Positions 6,067 to 12,618 of a stretch of 13,717 bases of DNA are shown here, one piece after another. The stretch's first letter is position 1. Each line of letters starts with the position of its first letter. The stretch is from JAGOLU01 sp037138475 (lineage in GTDB: Bacteria > Patescibacteriota > Microgenomatia > UBA1406 > GWC2-37-13), in NCBI GenBank assembly GCA_037138475.1, contig JBAXII010000020.1, forward strand, positions 1 through 13,717, in the 5' to 3' direction. The notes beneath the pieces were generated by a model, which saw nothing but the letters and a program-made list of their open reading frames with translations, made no database searches and was not told the DNA's origin. A program made the translations under genes and the position numbers.

Positions 6067-6117
6067 TTCTTTGTGCTATTCAAAGTGATTTGAATGATGC
6101 AAGGAAGAGCATAATTC

Positions 6118-6203
6118 TGTCATTCTCGCGTCCCGCTTGGCGGGATAAATACGCGAGAATCCAAAGGCACCACACATGGATCCCGGCATTCGCCGGGATG
6201 ACA
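6118..6203. repeat. REP/BIME-like double hairpin
   Basis: It begins TGTCAT and ends ATGACA. The first hairpin pairs ATTCTCGCG (6122-6130) with CGCGAGAAT (6152-6160), with a nested TCCCGC/GCGGGA stem. The second pairs ATCCCGGC (6180-6187) with GCCGGGAT (6192-6199). This is the familiar bacterial intergenic repeat of the type TGTCATTCTCGCG ... TGGATCCCGG ... GGGATGACA. A half-element of the same kind lies at 13156-13182. Confidence 0.8.
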
Positions 6204-6301
6204 TACACTTACACCCCCTATTCGCCTTACGGCTCATATTCCCCCTCGCTCCGCAGGCTCCACCCGTCGGGCTACGCCCAGAGTGGGGAGTTTTGCGCCT
6301 C

Positions 6302-6377
6302 GTTCATTATTCATTATTAATTCTTAATTATTCATTCCCCCTCCTTCGTTATCAGTTATCCATTGTCAACTTTCAGT
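6302..6377. repeat. T/C-rich repeat in front of TyrRS
   Basis: ATTATTCATTATTAATTC-type units (6306-6335) are followed by CGTTATCAGTTATCCATTGT and CAACTTTCAGTTA. AACTTTCAGTTA (12 nt) recurs in front of the DUF4173 gene (7883-7894). The last bases of this repeat form part of the TATAAT box of the TyrRS promoter. Confidence 0.75.
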
Positions 6378-6383
6378 TATAAT
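6378..6383 (+). promoter_or_regulatory. -10 box of likely leaderless TyrRS promoter
   Basis: A perfect TATAAT ends exactly 6 nt before the ATG at 6390. With normal promoter geometry the A of the ATG would be the +1 nucleotide. No Shine-Dalgarno is present (CCTCCC precedes the ATG). No good -35 is visible at 16-18 nt spacing. Confidence 0.6.
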
Positions 6384-6389
6384 CCTCCC

Positions 6390-7607
6390 ATGCTCAACAC
6401 AGGATTTTTCGCCGAACTCGTCACGCGTGGCATCGCCTACCAGCACACGCCTGATATCGAAAAACAATTGCAAAATCAAACTACCTTCTACCTTGGTATC
6501 GATCCCACCGGTGATGCGCTCCATATCGGTCACTACTTTGGGATCACCATCATGCGCCGCGCGTATGAAGCAGGACACAAAATCATACTTCTTGCAGGCG
6601 GAGGTACCGCCCAGATCGGTGATCCGGGAGGCAAAAATGCCGAGCGTCCCATCCTCTCCCTCGACGTGATCGCCCACAATAAAGAAGCTCTCAAGAGGGA
6701 AATGGCGCGTCTCATCGGCATCCCTGCAGCGGAGTTTACCCTCGTGGACAACGCCGACTGGCTCGGGAGTCTCCACCTCCTCGACTTCCTCCGCGAGGCA
6801 GGCAAATATATCGGCCTCTCCAGTATGCTCGACAAGGAGACGGTGCAGACGGGACTGAAGCGCGATACCGGGATCTCCTATGCAGAGTTTTCCTATCAGC
6901 TCCTCCAGGCGTACGACTATCTGAAGCTTTTTGAAAAGTATGACTGTCGTGTGCAGCTGGGCGGATCCGATCAGTGGGGCAACATCATCCAAGGTGTGGA
7001 GCTCATCCGCAAGGTGCGCGGTGAGACTGCGCACGCACTGTCCAATCCCCTCATCGTCGATCCAAAGACGGGGAAGAAGTTTGGCAAGACAGAAAGTGGC
7101 GCGGGCATCTGGCTCGACCGTACGAAGACTCATCCCTACCACTTGTACCAGTTTTTGCTCAACTCAGGTGATGAGCTCGCACAGCTTTTGCTCAAGTTCT
7201 TTTCATTCAAGTCATTGGATGAGATCGCGGAGATCGAAAAAAACTGGATCCGCGAGGAGCGCACCCTGCAAAAAGCCCTCGCACGTGAGCTTTTGACGAC
7301 CATCCATAGCGCAGATGACGCAGTAGCAGCAGAGCGCATCACGGCACTCCTCTTTGGGGGCAAGGTCGATGAGCTCACGCTCGCCGATCTGAAGTTTATC
7401 AGCGCAGCTCTACCTCTCATGGAGGTGCCTGCAGGTACCGAGCTCTCCCTCGAGGATATGGCTGTAGGTACGAAGCTCGCCGCATCCAAAGGCGAAGCAC
7501 GCCGTCTCATCCAGCAAAATGGCCTCCGCTCCTATCCCCTCCACGGCACCTACACGCTCGTGCAAAAGGGGAAGAGAGAGTATGGGGTGGTGAAACGAAA
7601 CGAATAA
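6390..7607 (+). CDS. tyrS: Tyrosyl-tRNA synthetase
   Basis: A 405-aa class I aminoacyl-tRNA synthetase that charges tRNA-Tyr with tyrosine using ATP (EC 6.1.1.1), acting as a cytoplasmic dimer. The N-terminal Rossmann domain has YLGIDPTGDALHIGHY (residues 34-49, HIGH at 45-48). The tyrosine-site block SYQLLQAYDY (168-177) and GGSDQWGN (191-198) are intact, and the KMSKS-equivalent loop is KFGKT (230-234). The helical domain follows, and the C-terminal ~60 residues (GTKLAASKGEARRLIQQNG and after) form the S4-like tRNA-binding domain with the expected ARRLIQQ helix. Length is slightly below the usual ~420 aa. ATG 6390 is preferred to the in-frame TTG 6363 because the latter lies in repeat sequence and would add nine repeat-encoded residues. 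Its 3' flank is a dispersed repeat with no terminator. Confidence 0.97.
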   Translation: MLNTGFFAELVTRGIAYQHTPDIEKQLQNQTTFYLGIDPTGDALHIGHYFGITIMRRAYEAGHKIILLAGGGTAQIGDPGGKNAERPILSLDVIAHNKEALKREMARLIGIPAAEFTLVDNADWLGSLHLLDFLREAGKYIGLSSMLDKETVQTGLKRDTGISYAEFSYQLLQAYDYLKLFEKYDCRVQLGGSDQWGNIIQGVELIRKVRGETAHALSNPLIVDPKTGKKFGKTESGAGIWLDRTKTHPYHLYQFLLNSGDELAQLLLKFFSFKSLDEIAEIEKNWIREERTLQKALARELLTTIHSADDAVAAERITALLFGGKVDELTLADLKFISAALPLMEVPAGTELSLEDMAVGTKLAASKGEARRLIQQNGLRSYPLHGTYTLVQKGKREYGVVKRNE

Positions 7608-7715
7608 CGGAGAACTGATAGTTGATAATTGATAATTGAGAATGGATAGTTGATAACTGATAACTAATAATTGAGAATTGCGAAGTCCCGCGGAGCGGGT
7701 ATAATGGATAACTGA
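7605..7715. repeat. A/G-rich repeat tract after TyrRS
   Basis: From the TAA stop the sequence runs through TAACGGAGAACTGATAG, GTTGATAATTGATAATTGAG and GATAGTTGATAACTGATAAC, then CTAATAATTGAGAATTG. A short hairpin (CCCGC GGA GCGGG, 7687-7699) and a further GGATAACTGAG end it. It is the longest copy of the family in the window and is dense in stop codons in all frames. Confidence 0.8.
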
Positions 7716-7738
7716 GTATAGACAGAACACTGCTCACA

Positions 7739-7838
7739 TGTCATTGCGAGGATCCGACTGCTGGCGGAGACGAAGCAATCTCGAATATATATGGGATTGC
7801 CACGGCTCTCTCATTAAGGCGAGAGCCTCGCAATGACA
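7739..7838. repeat. MITE-like element with 13-bp terminal inverted repeats
   Basis: A 100-bp element bounded by TGTCATTGCGAGG (7739-7751) and its exact complement CCTCGCAATGACA (7826-7838). Inside is a second inverted pair, AGCAATC ... GATTGCC, and a nested CTCTC ... GAGAG stem, so the whole can fold into a long hairpin. No coding capacity. It is the complete form of the truncated copy at 283-357. Elements of this CATTGCGAGG type are common dispersed repeats in bacteria. Confidence 0.85.
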
Positions 7839-7861
7839 CACGTCGACATGTGCGTATATGA

Positions 7862-7895
7862 GTTTTCAGTTTTAAGTTATAAACTTTCAGTTAAT
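7862..7895 (+). promoter_or_regulatory. Repeat-derived promoter region of DUF4173 gene
   Basis: TTTTCAGTTTTAAGTTAT then AAACTTTCAGTTA is the T/C-oriented repeat also found before TyrRS. TATAAA at 7878-7883 would place transcription start near 7890, leaving about a 12-nt leader with no Shine-Dalgarno (TTCCCACC precedes the ATG). Confidence 0.4.
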
Positions 7896-7902
7896 TCCCA
7901 CC

Positions 7903-9894
7903 ATGTCCAACATCACCCTGATCCTGACCTTTATCATCTATCTGAATCTCTTTTTCATGCGGCCGATGGGACCGATACCAAGCCTCCTCATGGACCTCGG
8001 TATCCTCACCTACTGGTGGCTCACGAATAAGAGTCGCGGGGTCATAAATCGCTGGACCGTGCTGTTTGCACTCACTCTCATCCTCGCCGATATCAGTCTG
8101 ATCTTTCACGCGTCAAATGCACTACGCGTCATCATGTTCTGGGGACAGGCGTTGCTCCTCGCTTTGATACTCTATACCTCGTCACTCCTCCCAAAAAGTC
8201 TATTACTCCTCCTCTCCTCATCTGTCGCGCTCATCCGCGGCTATGTCGCAGCTGCATGGGATACGCTGCGCAATCCTCGCAACTCCATCAGTACCAACGA
8301 GACCGCACATGTCCCTACCCAAGCACACTCGCGCTATCTCGTCGCCCTTTTGGTATCACTCCCCGTCGTACTCCTCCTCGCGGCACTGTTTAGCGCGGAT
8401 CCTGTCTTTTATCATCAGATCACGCGCCTCATCTCTGAAGAGTTTCTCGCCGAGATACCTCAGCGATTTGCACTGAGCGTGTTTCTTTTTCTCCTCTGTC
8501 TCCCCCTCGTCCATCTATATCGCAAGACCAAAGGATATGAGACCTCTCTCGCGACTGATCTCGTGGCACGCTTTAGCTCGCTGGAGATCGCACTCACCAT
8601 GAGCACCCTCGTCACCATCCTCCTCTATAGCTTTATCGTCATACAGTGGCCGTATATTTTTGTCAAAGTCGCGCATGAGACTGAGCTCGCACAATACGGC
8701 GTCAAAACATTTTCAGAGTATGTCACGAAGGGCTTTGGAGAGCTGATCGTCGCATCCTGTATCCTCCTGGGCGTGATCGCACTCTCAGTGATAGTCAAAA
8801 GAAATAGTGATCACGTGTCCCGTATCTATCAGCTCGTCAACACCCTGCTCATAGGTGGGTATGCCCTCCTGCTCGTATCCTGTATGAGACGTGTCTCGCT
8901 CTATGTCGAGTATCATGGACTCAGTGTCGTCAGGGTATATGGCTCGTTTGTACTCCTGGCACTCGCGGTGATCGTGCCGTTTGTGATGATCCGTTTTTAC
9001 AGACGGAGCGCATATCTATTTGCAGAAGTTCTCACCATCTGTCTCGTCTACCTCCTCACCGTGTGGTTTCCGACGGATAGCCTGATCGCACACAAATCTG
9101 CGTGGATGGACTGGCATCCTCCGACGGTGAACAAGCGCGTAGACTATATGTACCTCTCACGCCTGTCTGCCGATGGCGAAAAGGGATGGCAAAAATCATA
9201 TCTCTTTGCAAAGAACATTCTCACCAAAAAAAACCTGTTGGAAAAGCCTATCATCGATGATAAAGATAGACATGATATCGCGATCGCCGGGCTCATCCTC
9301 CGCAACCTGGATACAAATTACCAGAAGCTTTCTGCTATCTATATGACTCGTGCTGAGTACTTCGAGGCACGCACGAAACTCATCGAAACCTATATACCTC
9401 TGTATGAAAAGAAACTAGCTGCATTGAATCTCATAGTAAAGAAGGACGACAACATGCTCAACGAGTCTAACTCGTTAAAGGAATTGGTTCCTCACCTGAA
9501 AGCATGTGTTGACAAGATCAAGGCCACCCGTGAGTATGCATGTCTCGACACGGTCATGGTGAACCAGAACAATTACGGTTGGGGATATGGTTATCCTAGC
9601 TTTAATACACGCCCTGTCTATGCGCGTCCAAATTATTTCGATGATATCTACAAGGTAGACAGCGGGGCATTTGATCTGAAGCATGAGAATTGGCGCTCCG
9701 GCTACTTTGCCCAGTGGAGGTCACATATCGATTCTGAAAAGCTGGCATTTGCGAGTATACAAAGGCAAGAGTATCTAAAGGGCTATCTGAAGCTCATCTC
9801 CGAGTACTATGCGCTTGAGGACAAGATACTCGCGCAGCCCGAGAACGAGCGCGGATACGAGCAGGACATATCCCTCGACACGCCATTGTTGTGA
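7903..9894 (+). CDS. DUF4173/DUF4153-like multi-pass membrane protein
   Basis: A 663-aa protein with about 11 predicted membrane segments in residues 3-390 and a large soluble C-terminal part (391-663). The core block FIVIQWPYIFVK ... TFSEYVTKGFGELIVAS (about 244-286) and the following RRVSLYVEYHGLSVVRVYG (about 328-346) match the DUF4173 pattern of an FxxxQ-x-YLF segment, YaxYxRxGFxEL and LYxxxyGLTxxR. The biochemical role of the family is not known. The C-terminal domain here is longer than in many members. It has conserved-looking aspartates and a Tyr/Gly/Asn-rich stretch (NNYGWGYGYPS, residues ~551-561). ATG 7903 starts directly at the first membrane segment. The gene ends one nucleotide before the stop of the convergent glycosyltransferase gene. 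Confidence 0.8.
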   Translation: MSNITLILTFIIYLNLFFMRPMGPIPSLLMDLGILTYWWLTNKSRGVINRWTVLFALTLILADISLIFHASNALRVIMFWGQALLLALILYTSSLLPKSLLLLLSSSVALIRGYVAAAWDTLRNPRNSISTNETAHVPTQAHSRYLVALLVSLPVVLLLAALFSADPVFYHQITRLISEEFLAEIPQRFALSVFLFLLCLPLVHLYRKTKGYETSLATDLVARFSSLEIALTMSTLVTILLYSFIVIQWPYIFVKVAHETELAQYGVKTFSEYVTKGFGELIVASCILLGVIALSVIVKRNSDHVSRIYQLVNTLLIGGYALLLVSCMRRVSLYVEYHGLSVVRVYGSFVLLALAVIVPFVMIRFYRRSAYLFAEVLTICLVYLLTVWFPTDSLIAHKSAWMDWHPPTVNKRVDYMYLSRLSADGEKGWQKSYLFAKNILTKKNLLEKPIIDDKDRHDIAIAGLILRNLDTNYQKLSAIYMTRAEYFEARTKLIETYIPLYEKKLAALNLIVKKDDNMLNESNSLKELVPHLKACVDKIKATREYACLDTVMVNQNNYGWGYGYPSFNTRPVYARPNYFDDIYKVDSGAFDLKHENWRSGYFAQWRSHIDSEKLAFASIQRQEYLKGYLKLISEYYALEDKILAQPENERGYEQDISLDTPLL

Positions 9895-9895
9895 T

Positions 9896-11440
9896 TTATT
9901 TGGATTCAAGAGTCCAGTAAATGACTGAGTTTTCTCGCGCATATCGTACTATTTTGCCCTGAGAACAGGATGCCAATGCCATCATTTGTTCAAGCTTGCT
10001 GCTGTCAAAAAATACAATCGATCGAGAAGATTTGAGGTCGCTACAATTTGGTATTCGTTGTCGTATATCCTTGCTTCTATCTCGCAATGACCAAAACACT
10101 TCGCTGAAATCGGGCTGTCCCCACTCTCCCCACCCTACAGAGCCTAGATATATCACATAGTCTGTGGTTAAAGAGTCAATTTTTTCTGCAACAGCTCGTC
10201 CATAGGGTATATTTTTGTTTGGTAACCCAGCAGGGTACCGGACAAAATAGCGATAGAGATTTATCAAAACTATGGCACCAATGATGATGAGGATAAAAGC
10301 GGTGCTCGCTGTCCTTCCTGTATACCTTCTAAGAGCCCTGTGCACATCATTCAAACCTATTGCAACCATCAGATACACCATGGGCATGATCATCATATTG
10401 CGTGGACTGCTCGGCACCTCAGCTGGCGGATGACCTGGAAGGAGGGAAGGTATGGGGAGGAGTAGGAGTGGAATCAAAATGTAGATAATCCTCTGCTTTG
10501 AGCCCCTCACTATATTCCAAAGTCCGACGAGGAAACATACACCACTAACCCAGTCAAGATGAGGCATCTTTGGCACATTCCAACGAAAAACCACATCCCC
10601 CTCTATATGAAGCATCGTGGCAGTCCTCCATATGTTTATCAGTAGTTGATGTGCATTTTCATAATACGAATGCTGCATGCTCGTACGTAGTTTTTCGCCG
10701 AGATACCCTCCAGAAAAGTTTTCGATGTTTTGGACAATAAGATATAGGGTGATTGATATACCAATCACATACAACACCACGACAGTGAGAAGATGTCTGC
10801 CTCCGAGCTTGTGTCTATGACGGTATAGCTCATACCCAAATAACAAAAACATGACTGTAGGCAACACGAATGTACCCGCATATATCAATAGTCCACACGT
10901 AGCAGTAGCGTAGCTCATCCAGATCCAACGCTCAGAATGGGTCCTCGTGTATCTCATGAAAAATAGCATGGATGCTGCGACAATCCCAGGTGTAATGATA
11001 TTAAAGTTGCCCAATCGAGACCACACAATGTGCCAAAAAGATACCGACATAACAAACGCGGTGGTGATGGCAATTTTTTTATTTGAGATCGATCGCGCAA
11101 AAAGATAAGTAGCGACAATATTGAAGCATCCAACCATGACCGAAAGAAACTTGTATAGCAAGTATGAGGATCCTCCCTTTGCGATAATGGGGGCAATCAA
11201 ATAAAAGTAGAGAGGACCTGCACTAGTCGCAAATTTGTACAAATTCTGACCATTGATGATGCTTTGTACATAATCATTTACGATCGATATATCTCCAAAC
11301 CATTGTCCCGGCAATTCATCCAACATAACGAGCCCAATCGTCAGGTGTACTACCAGTACCCCAAGCAAAAGGTAGTATTGGTGATGCTCACATATGACTT
11401 CAAAAAGGGTGCCTACTTTATTGGTGATTTTTGCGATCAT
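9896..11440 (-). CDS. GT-C-type membrane glycosyltransferase (PMT_2/ArnT-like)
   Basis: A 514-aa integral membrane protein with roughly 10-12 hydrophobic helices and a C-terminal soluble domain (about 410-514). After the first helix a loop carries GQWFGDISIVNDYVQ (residues 45-59). Asp50 and Asp56 lie in the position of the acidic residues of GT-C glycosyltransferases, which use polyprenyl-phosphate sugars. SAGPLYFYLIAPI (73-85) and SPRNMMIMPMVYLMVAIGL near residues 345-365 also fit PMT_2/GT39-type proteins. It would move a sugar from a lipid carrier to an acceptor on the outer face of the membrane; donor and acceptor cannot be assigned. ATG 11438-11440 has no convincing Shine-Dalgarno. It is divergent from the tmRNA and convergent with the DUF4173 gene. 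The region is more AT-rich than its left neighbours. Confidence 0.75.
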   Translation of the reverse strand: MIAKITNKVGTLFEVICEHHQYYLLLGVLVVHLTIGLVMLDELPGQWFGDISIVNDYVQSIINGQNLYKFATSAGPLYFYLIAPIIAKGGSSYLLYKFLSVMVGCFNIVATYLFARSISNKKIAITTAFVMSVSFWHIVWSRLGNFNIITPGIVAASMLFFMRYTRTHSERWIWMSYATATCGLLIYAGTFVLPTVMFLLFGYELYRHRHKLGGRHLLTVVVLYVIGISITLYLIVQNIENFSGGYLGEKLRTSMQHSYYENAHQLLINIWRTATMLHIEGDVVFRWNVPKMPHLDWVSGVCFLVGLWNIVRGSKQRIIYILIPLLLLPIPSLLPGHPPAEVPSSPRNMMIMPMVYLMVAIGLNDVHRALRRYTGRTASTAFILIIIGAIVLINLYRYFVRYPAGLPNKNIPYGRAVAEKIDSLTTDYVIYLGSVGWGEWGQPDFSEVFWSLRDRSKDIRQRIPNCSDLKSSRSIVFFDSSKLEQMMALASCSQGKIVRYARENSVIYWTLESK

Positions 11441-11507
11441 GGACAGATCAGCCTAACACAAATGGCGAGCTAAATCACCTGGATTCAGGGTGTGAATAAA
11501 CACGAAT

Positions 11508-11530
11508 TTGACTTTTTTTGATGCTATAAT
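11508..11530 (+). promoter_or_regulatory. tmRNA promoter, extended -10
   Basis: TGCTATAAT (11522-11530) is a perfect extended -10. It predicts a start near 11537, about 8 nt before the mature tmRNA 5' end, consistent with RNase P trimming. TTGACT at 11508-11513 resembles a -35 but is only 11 nt from the -10, so it is probably not used as one. Confidence 0.7.
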
Positions 11531-11544
11531 ACCCATAGTTTATA

Positions 11545-11975
11545 GGGGATGACAGGCTTCGACGGGAGGTACTTTTACATGATGGTAATGGCGGATCTAT
11601 CCGACAAATAGAAAACTTAACTGCAGACCTAAAAGCCTCAGTACTTGCTAAGCTTGATCGCATCATGGCAGAAACTGCCCCACAGGCAACTTTTGCTTAT
11701 GCTGCTGTCTAACTACCTAAATTTTTAGGATAGTAAAAGATTAAGTAAGTCACACATTTAGATCTGTGCCTCTGCTAGGCAACTTTATGTGTGTAAACCA
11801 CCTGGTGGAGTTCGTGTATAAGATAGTTTTCCATGTAGTACACGAGAGCACTTGGAAACCTCATATTTTATGCCAGTATCTGAGCTTTAATATGCTGTAT
11901 CAATCAGATACTCATCCATTACAAAACATCATATAAGGCGCTTTTCGGACCCGGGTTCAAATCCCGGCATCTCCA
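11545..11975 (+). ncRNA. ssrA: Transfer-messenger RNA (tmRNA)
   Basis: One-piece tmRNA of about 431 nt that rescues stalled ribosomes and tags the unfinished protein. The 5' end GGGGATGACAGGCTTCGACGGG is read here in two parts, GGGGATG (11545-11551) and the conserved GGCTTCGACGGG (11555-11566). The 3' end has the T-arm CCGGGTTCAAATCCCGG (11951-11967) and CATCTCC (11969-11974 with flank), which pairs with GGGGATG to close the acceptor stem. CCA is not encoded (A then CCG). The tag reading frame is 11623-11712: resume codon GCA after CTTAACT, tag starting ADLKAS and ending TFAYAAV, TAA stop, 29 aa. The remainder (11713-11940) should form the pseudoknot domain; I did not fold it. It is longer than the E. 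coli molecule (363 nt). Confidence 0.95.
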
Positions 11976-12131
11976 CCGCGTCAAACGCGGCTTTGCCCAA
12001 ATAGGGCAAGGTTGCGTTTGCAAGGTGAGTCGCGTTTGACGCGACTGGTTTGATGAGCTTGTATGGCAAGTCGCGTTTGACGCGAAATGAATAAGTAAAT
12101 TATTACCCAAAATGGAAACGTCAAACGTTTC
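11976..12131. repeat. Hairpin array with CGTCAAACG core
   Basis: Four short palindromes share a 9-nt core in alternating orientation. CCGCGT CAA ACGCGG lies at 11976-11990, GTCGCGT TTG ACGCGAC at 12029-12045, TCGCGT TTG ACGCGA at 12071-12085 and GAAACGT CAA ACGTTTC at 12115-12131. Outer arms differ between copies yet stay self-complementary. Between them lie TTGCCC/GGGCAA (11993-12009) and TTGC/GCAA (12012-12023). The first abuts the tmRNA 3' end; the fourth is inside the first codons of the GIY-YIG gene. No gene is seen in 11976-12111. Confidence 0.8.
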
Positions 12132-12450
12132 TCAAAATAGAATACGCACGGAAAAGTCAGGTGTTTCTCTAAACAAGCGATACTACGTTTACATCTTGCA
12201 AAGTAAGAAGGATCAAGGTCTGTATATAGGCTATACCACTAATCTGAAAGAAAGACTTGCTTCACACCTTTGCGGAAATGTGGTCTCCACAAAAGGTCGC
12301 CTACCATTACAGCTCATTCACTATGAGTATTTTGTTCATATTCGAGATGCCAAGGCAAGAGAAGTGTATCTCAAGAGCGGGCATGGACGTACGCAGCTCA
12401 AACAATTTCTCAAGAACACGCTGTTAGTGCACAATGAAATTTCCACATAA
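12112..12450 (+). CDS. Small GIY-YIG domain protein
   Basis: A 112-aa protein with a single GIY-YIG nuclease-type domain of the short stand-alone (UPF0213/YhbQ-like) class. Visible motifs: YYVYILQS (residues 24-31, the GIY strand), GLYIGYTTNLKERL (36-49) with YIG at 38-40 and the catalytic-type Arg48, STKGRLP (59-65), YEYF (71-74) with the metal-binding-type Glu72, and the family C-terminal block AKAREVYLKSGHGR (80-93). Family members are proposed DNA-processing nucleases, but the role of this short class is unsettled. Most such proteins begin one or two residues before YYVYI. Here a 23-residue polar extension precedes it, and no other ATG, GTG or TTG lies in frame. The start codon sits next to the fourth hairpin of the preceding array. 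No Shine-Dalgarno is visible; TATTAC lies 5 nt before the ATG. Confidence 0.88.
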   Translation: METSNVSQNRIRTEKSGVSLNKRYYVYILQSKKDQGLYIGYTTNLKERLASHLCGNVVSTKGRLPLQLIHYEYFVHIRDAKAREVYLKSGHGRTQLKQFLKNTLLVHNEIST

Positions 12451-12479
12451 GGCAAAATCTACACCACTCCTGCCTGGCT

Positions 12480-12600
12480 TCAGTTATACGCTCTACACTA
12501 TTCGCTATACGTTTTACGCACTACGTTATACACTATTCGCTCTACGCTTCCTATTCTCCCTTCTTAATTTTTCATTATTCATTATTCATTATTCATTTAT
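12480..12600. repeat. Simple-repeat tract before DUF1003 gene
   Basis: First part (12487-12550): repeated 10-15-nt motifs such as TACGCTCTACACTATTCGC, CTATACGTTTTACGCACTACG and TTATACACTATTCGC variants. Second part (12565-12600): TTTTTCATTATTCATTATTC followed by further ATTATTC units. A frame through it encodes only low-complexity Tyr/Arg/Leu repeats and is not a gene. It shares the T/C-rich upstream orientation of other copies. Confidence 0.75.
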
Positions 12601-12606
12601 GACCAC

Positions 12607-12612
12607 TATACT
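12607..12612 (+). promoter_or_regulatory. -10 box of likely leaderless DUF1003 promoter
   Basis: TATACT (5 of 6 consensus) ends exactly 6 nt before the ATG at 12619, the same geometry as the TyrRS promoter. TACCCC lies between and there is no Shine-Dalgarno. Standard geometry places +1 on the A of the start codon. Confidence 0.55.
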
Positions 12613-12618
12613 TACCCC

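Noticed and set aside
6366..7142. Minus-strand 258-codon frame opposite TyrRS
   Set aside because: Antisense shadow of a strongly conserved synthetase; no family features.
11508..11530. Classical -35/-10 pair TTGACT/TATAAT for tmRNA
   Set aside because: Spacing is only 11 nt; the extended TGn motif better explains promoter function.
11919..12110. Minus-strand frame encoding a peptide with RCRDLNPGPKSA
   Set aside because: This is the well-known false peptide produced by the antisense of a tRNA/tmRNA T-arm (GGTTCAAATCCCGG); it overlaps the tmRNA 3' end and the hairpin array.
11976..12131. CRISPR array
   Set aside because: The repeats are 15-17 nt palindromes with changing arms and orientation and irregular spacing, and there are no cas genes.
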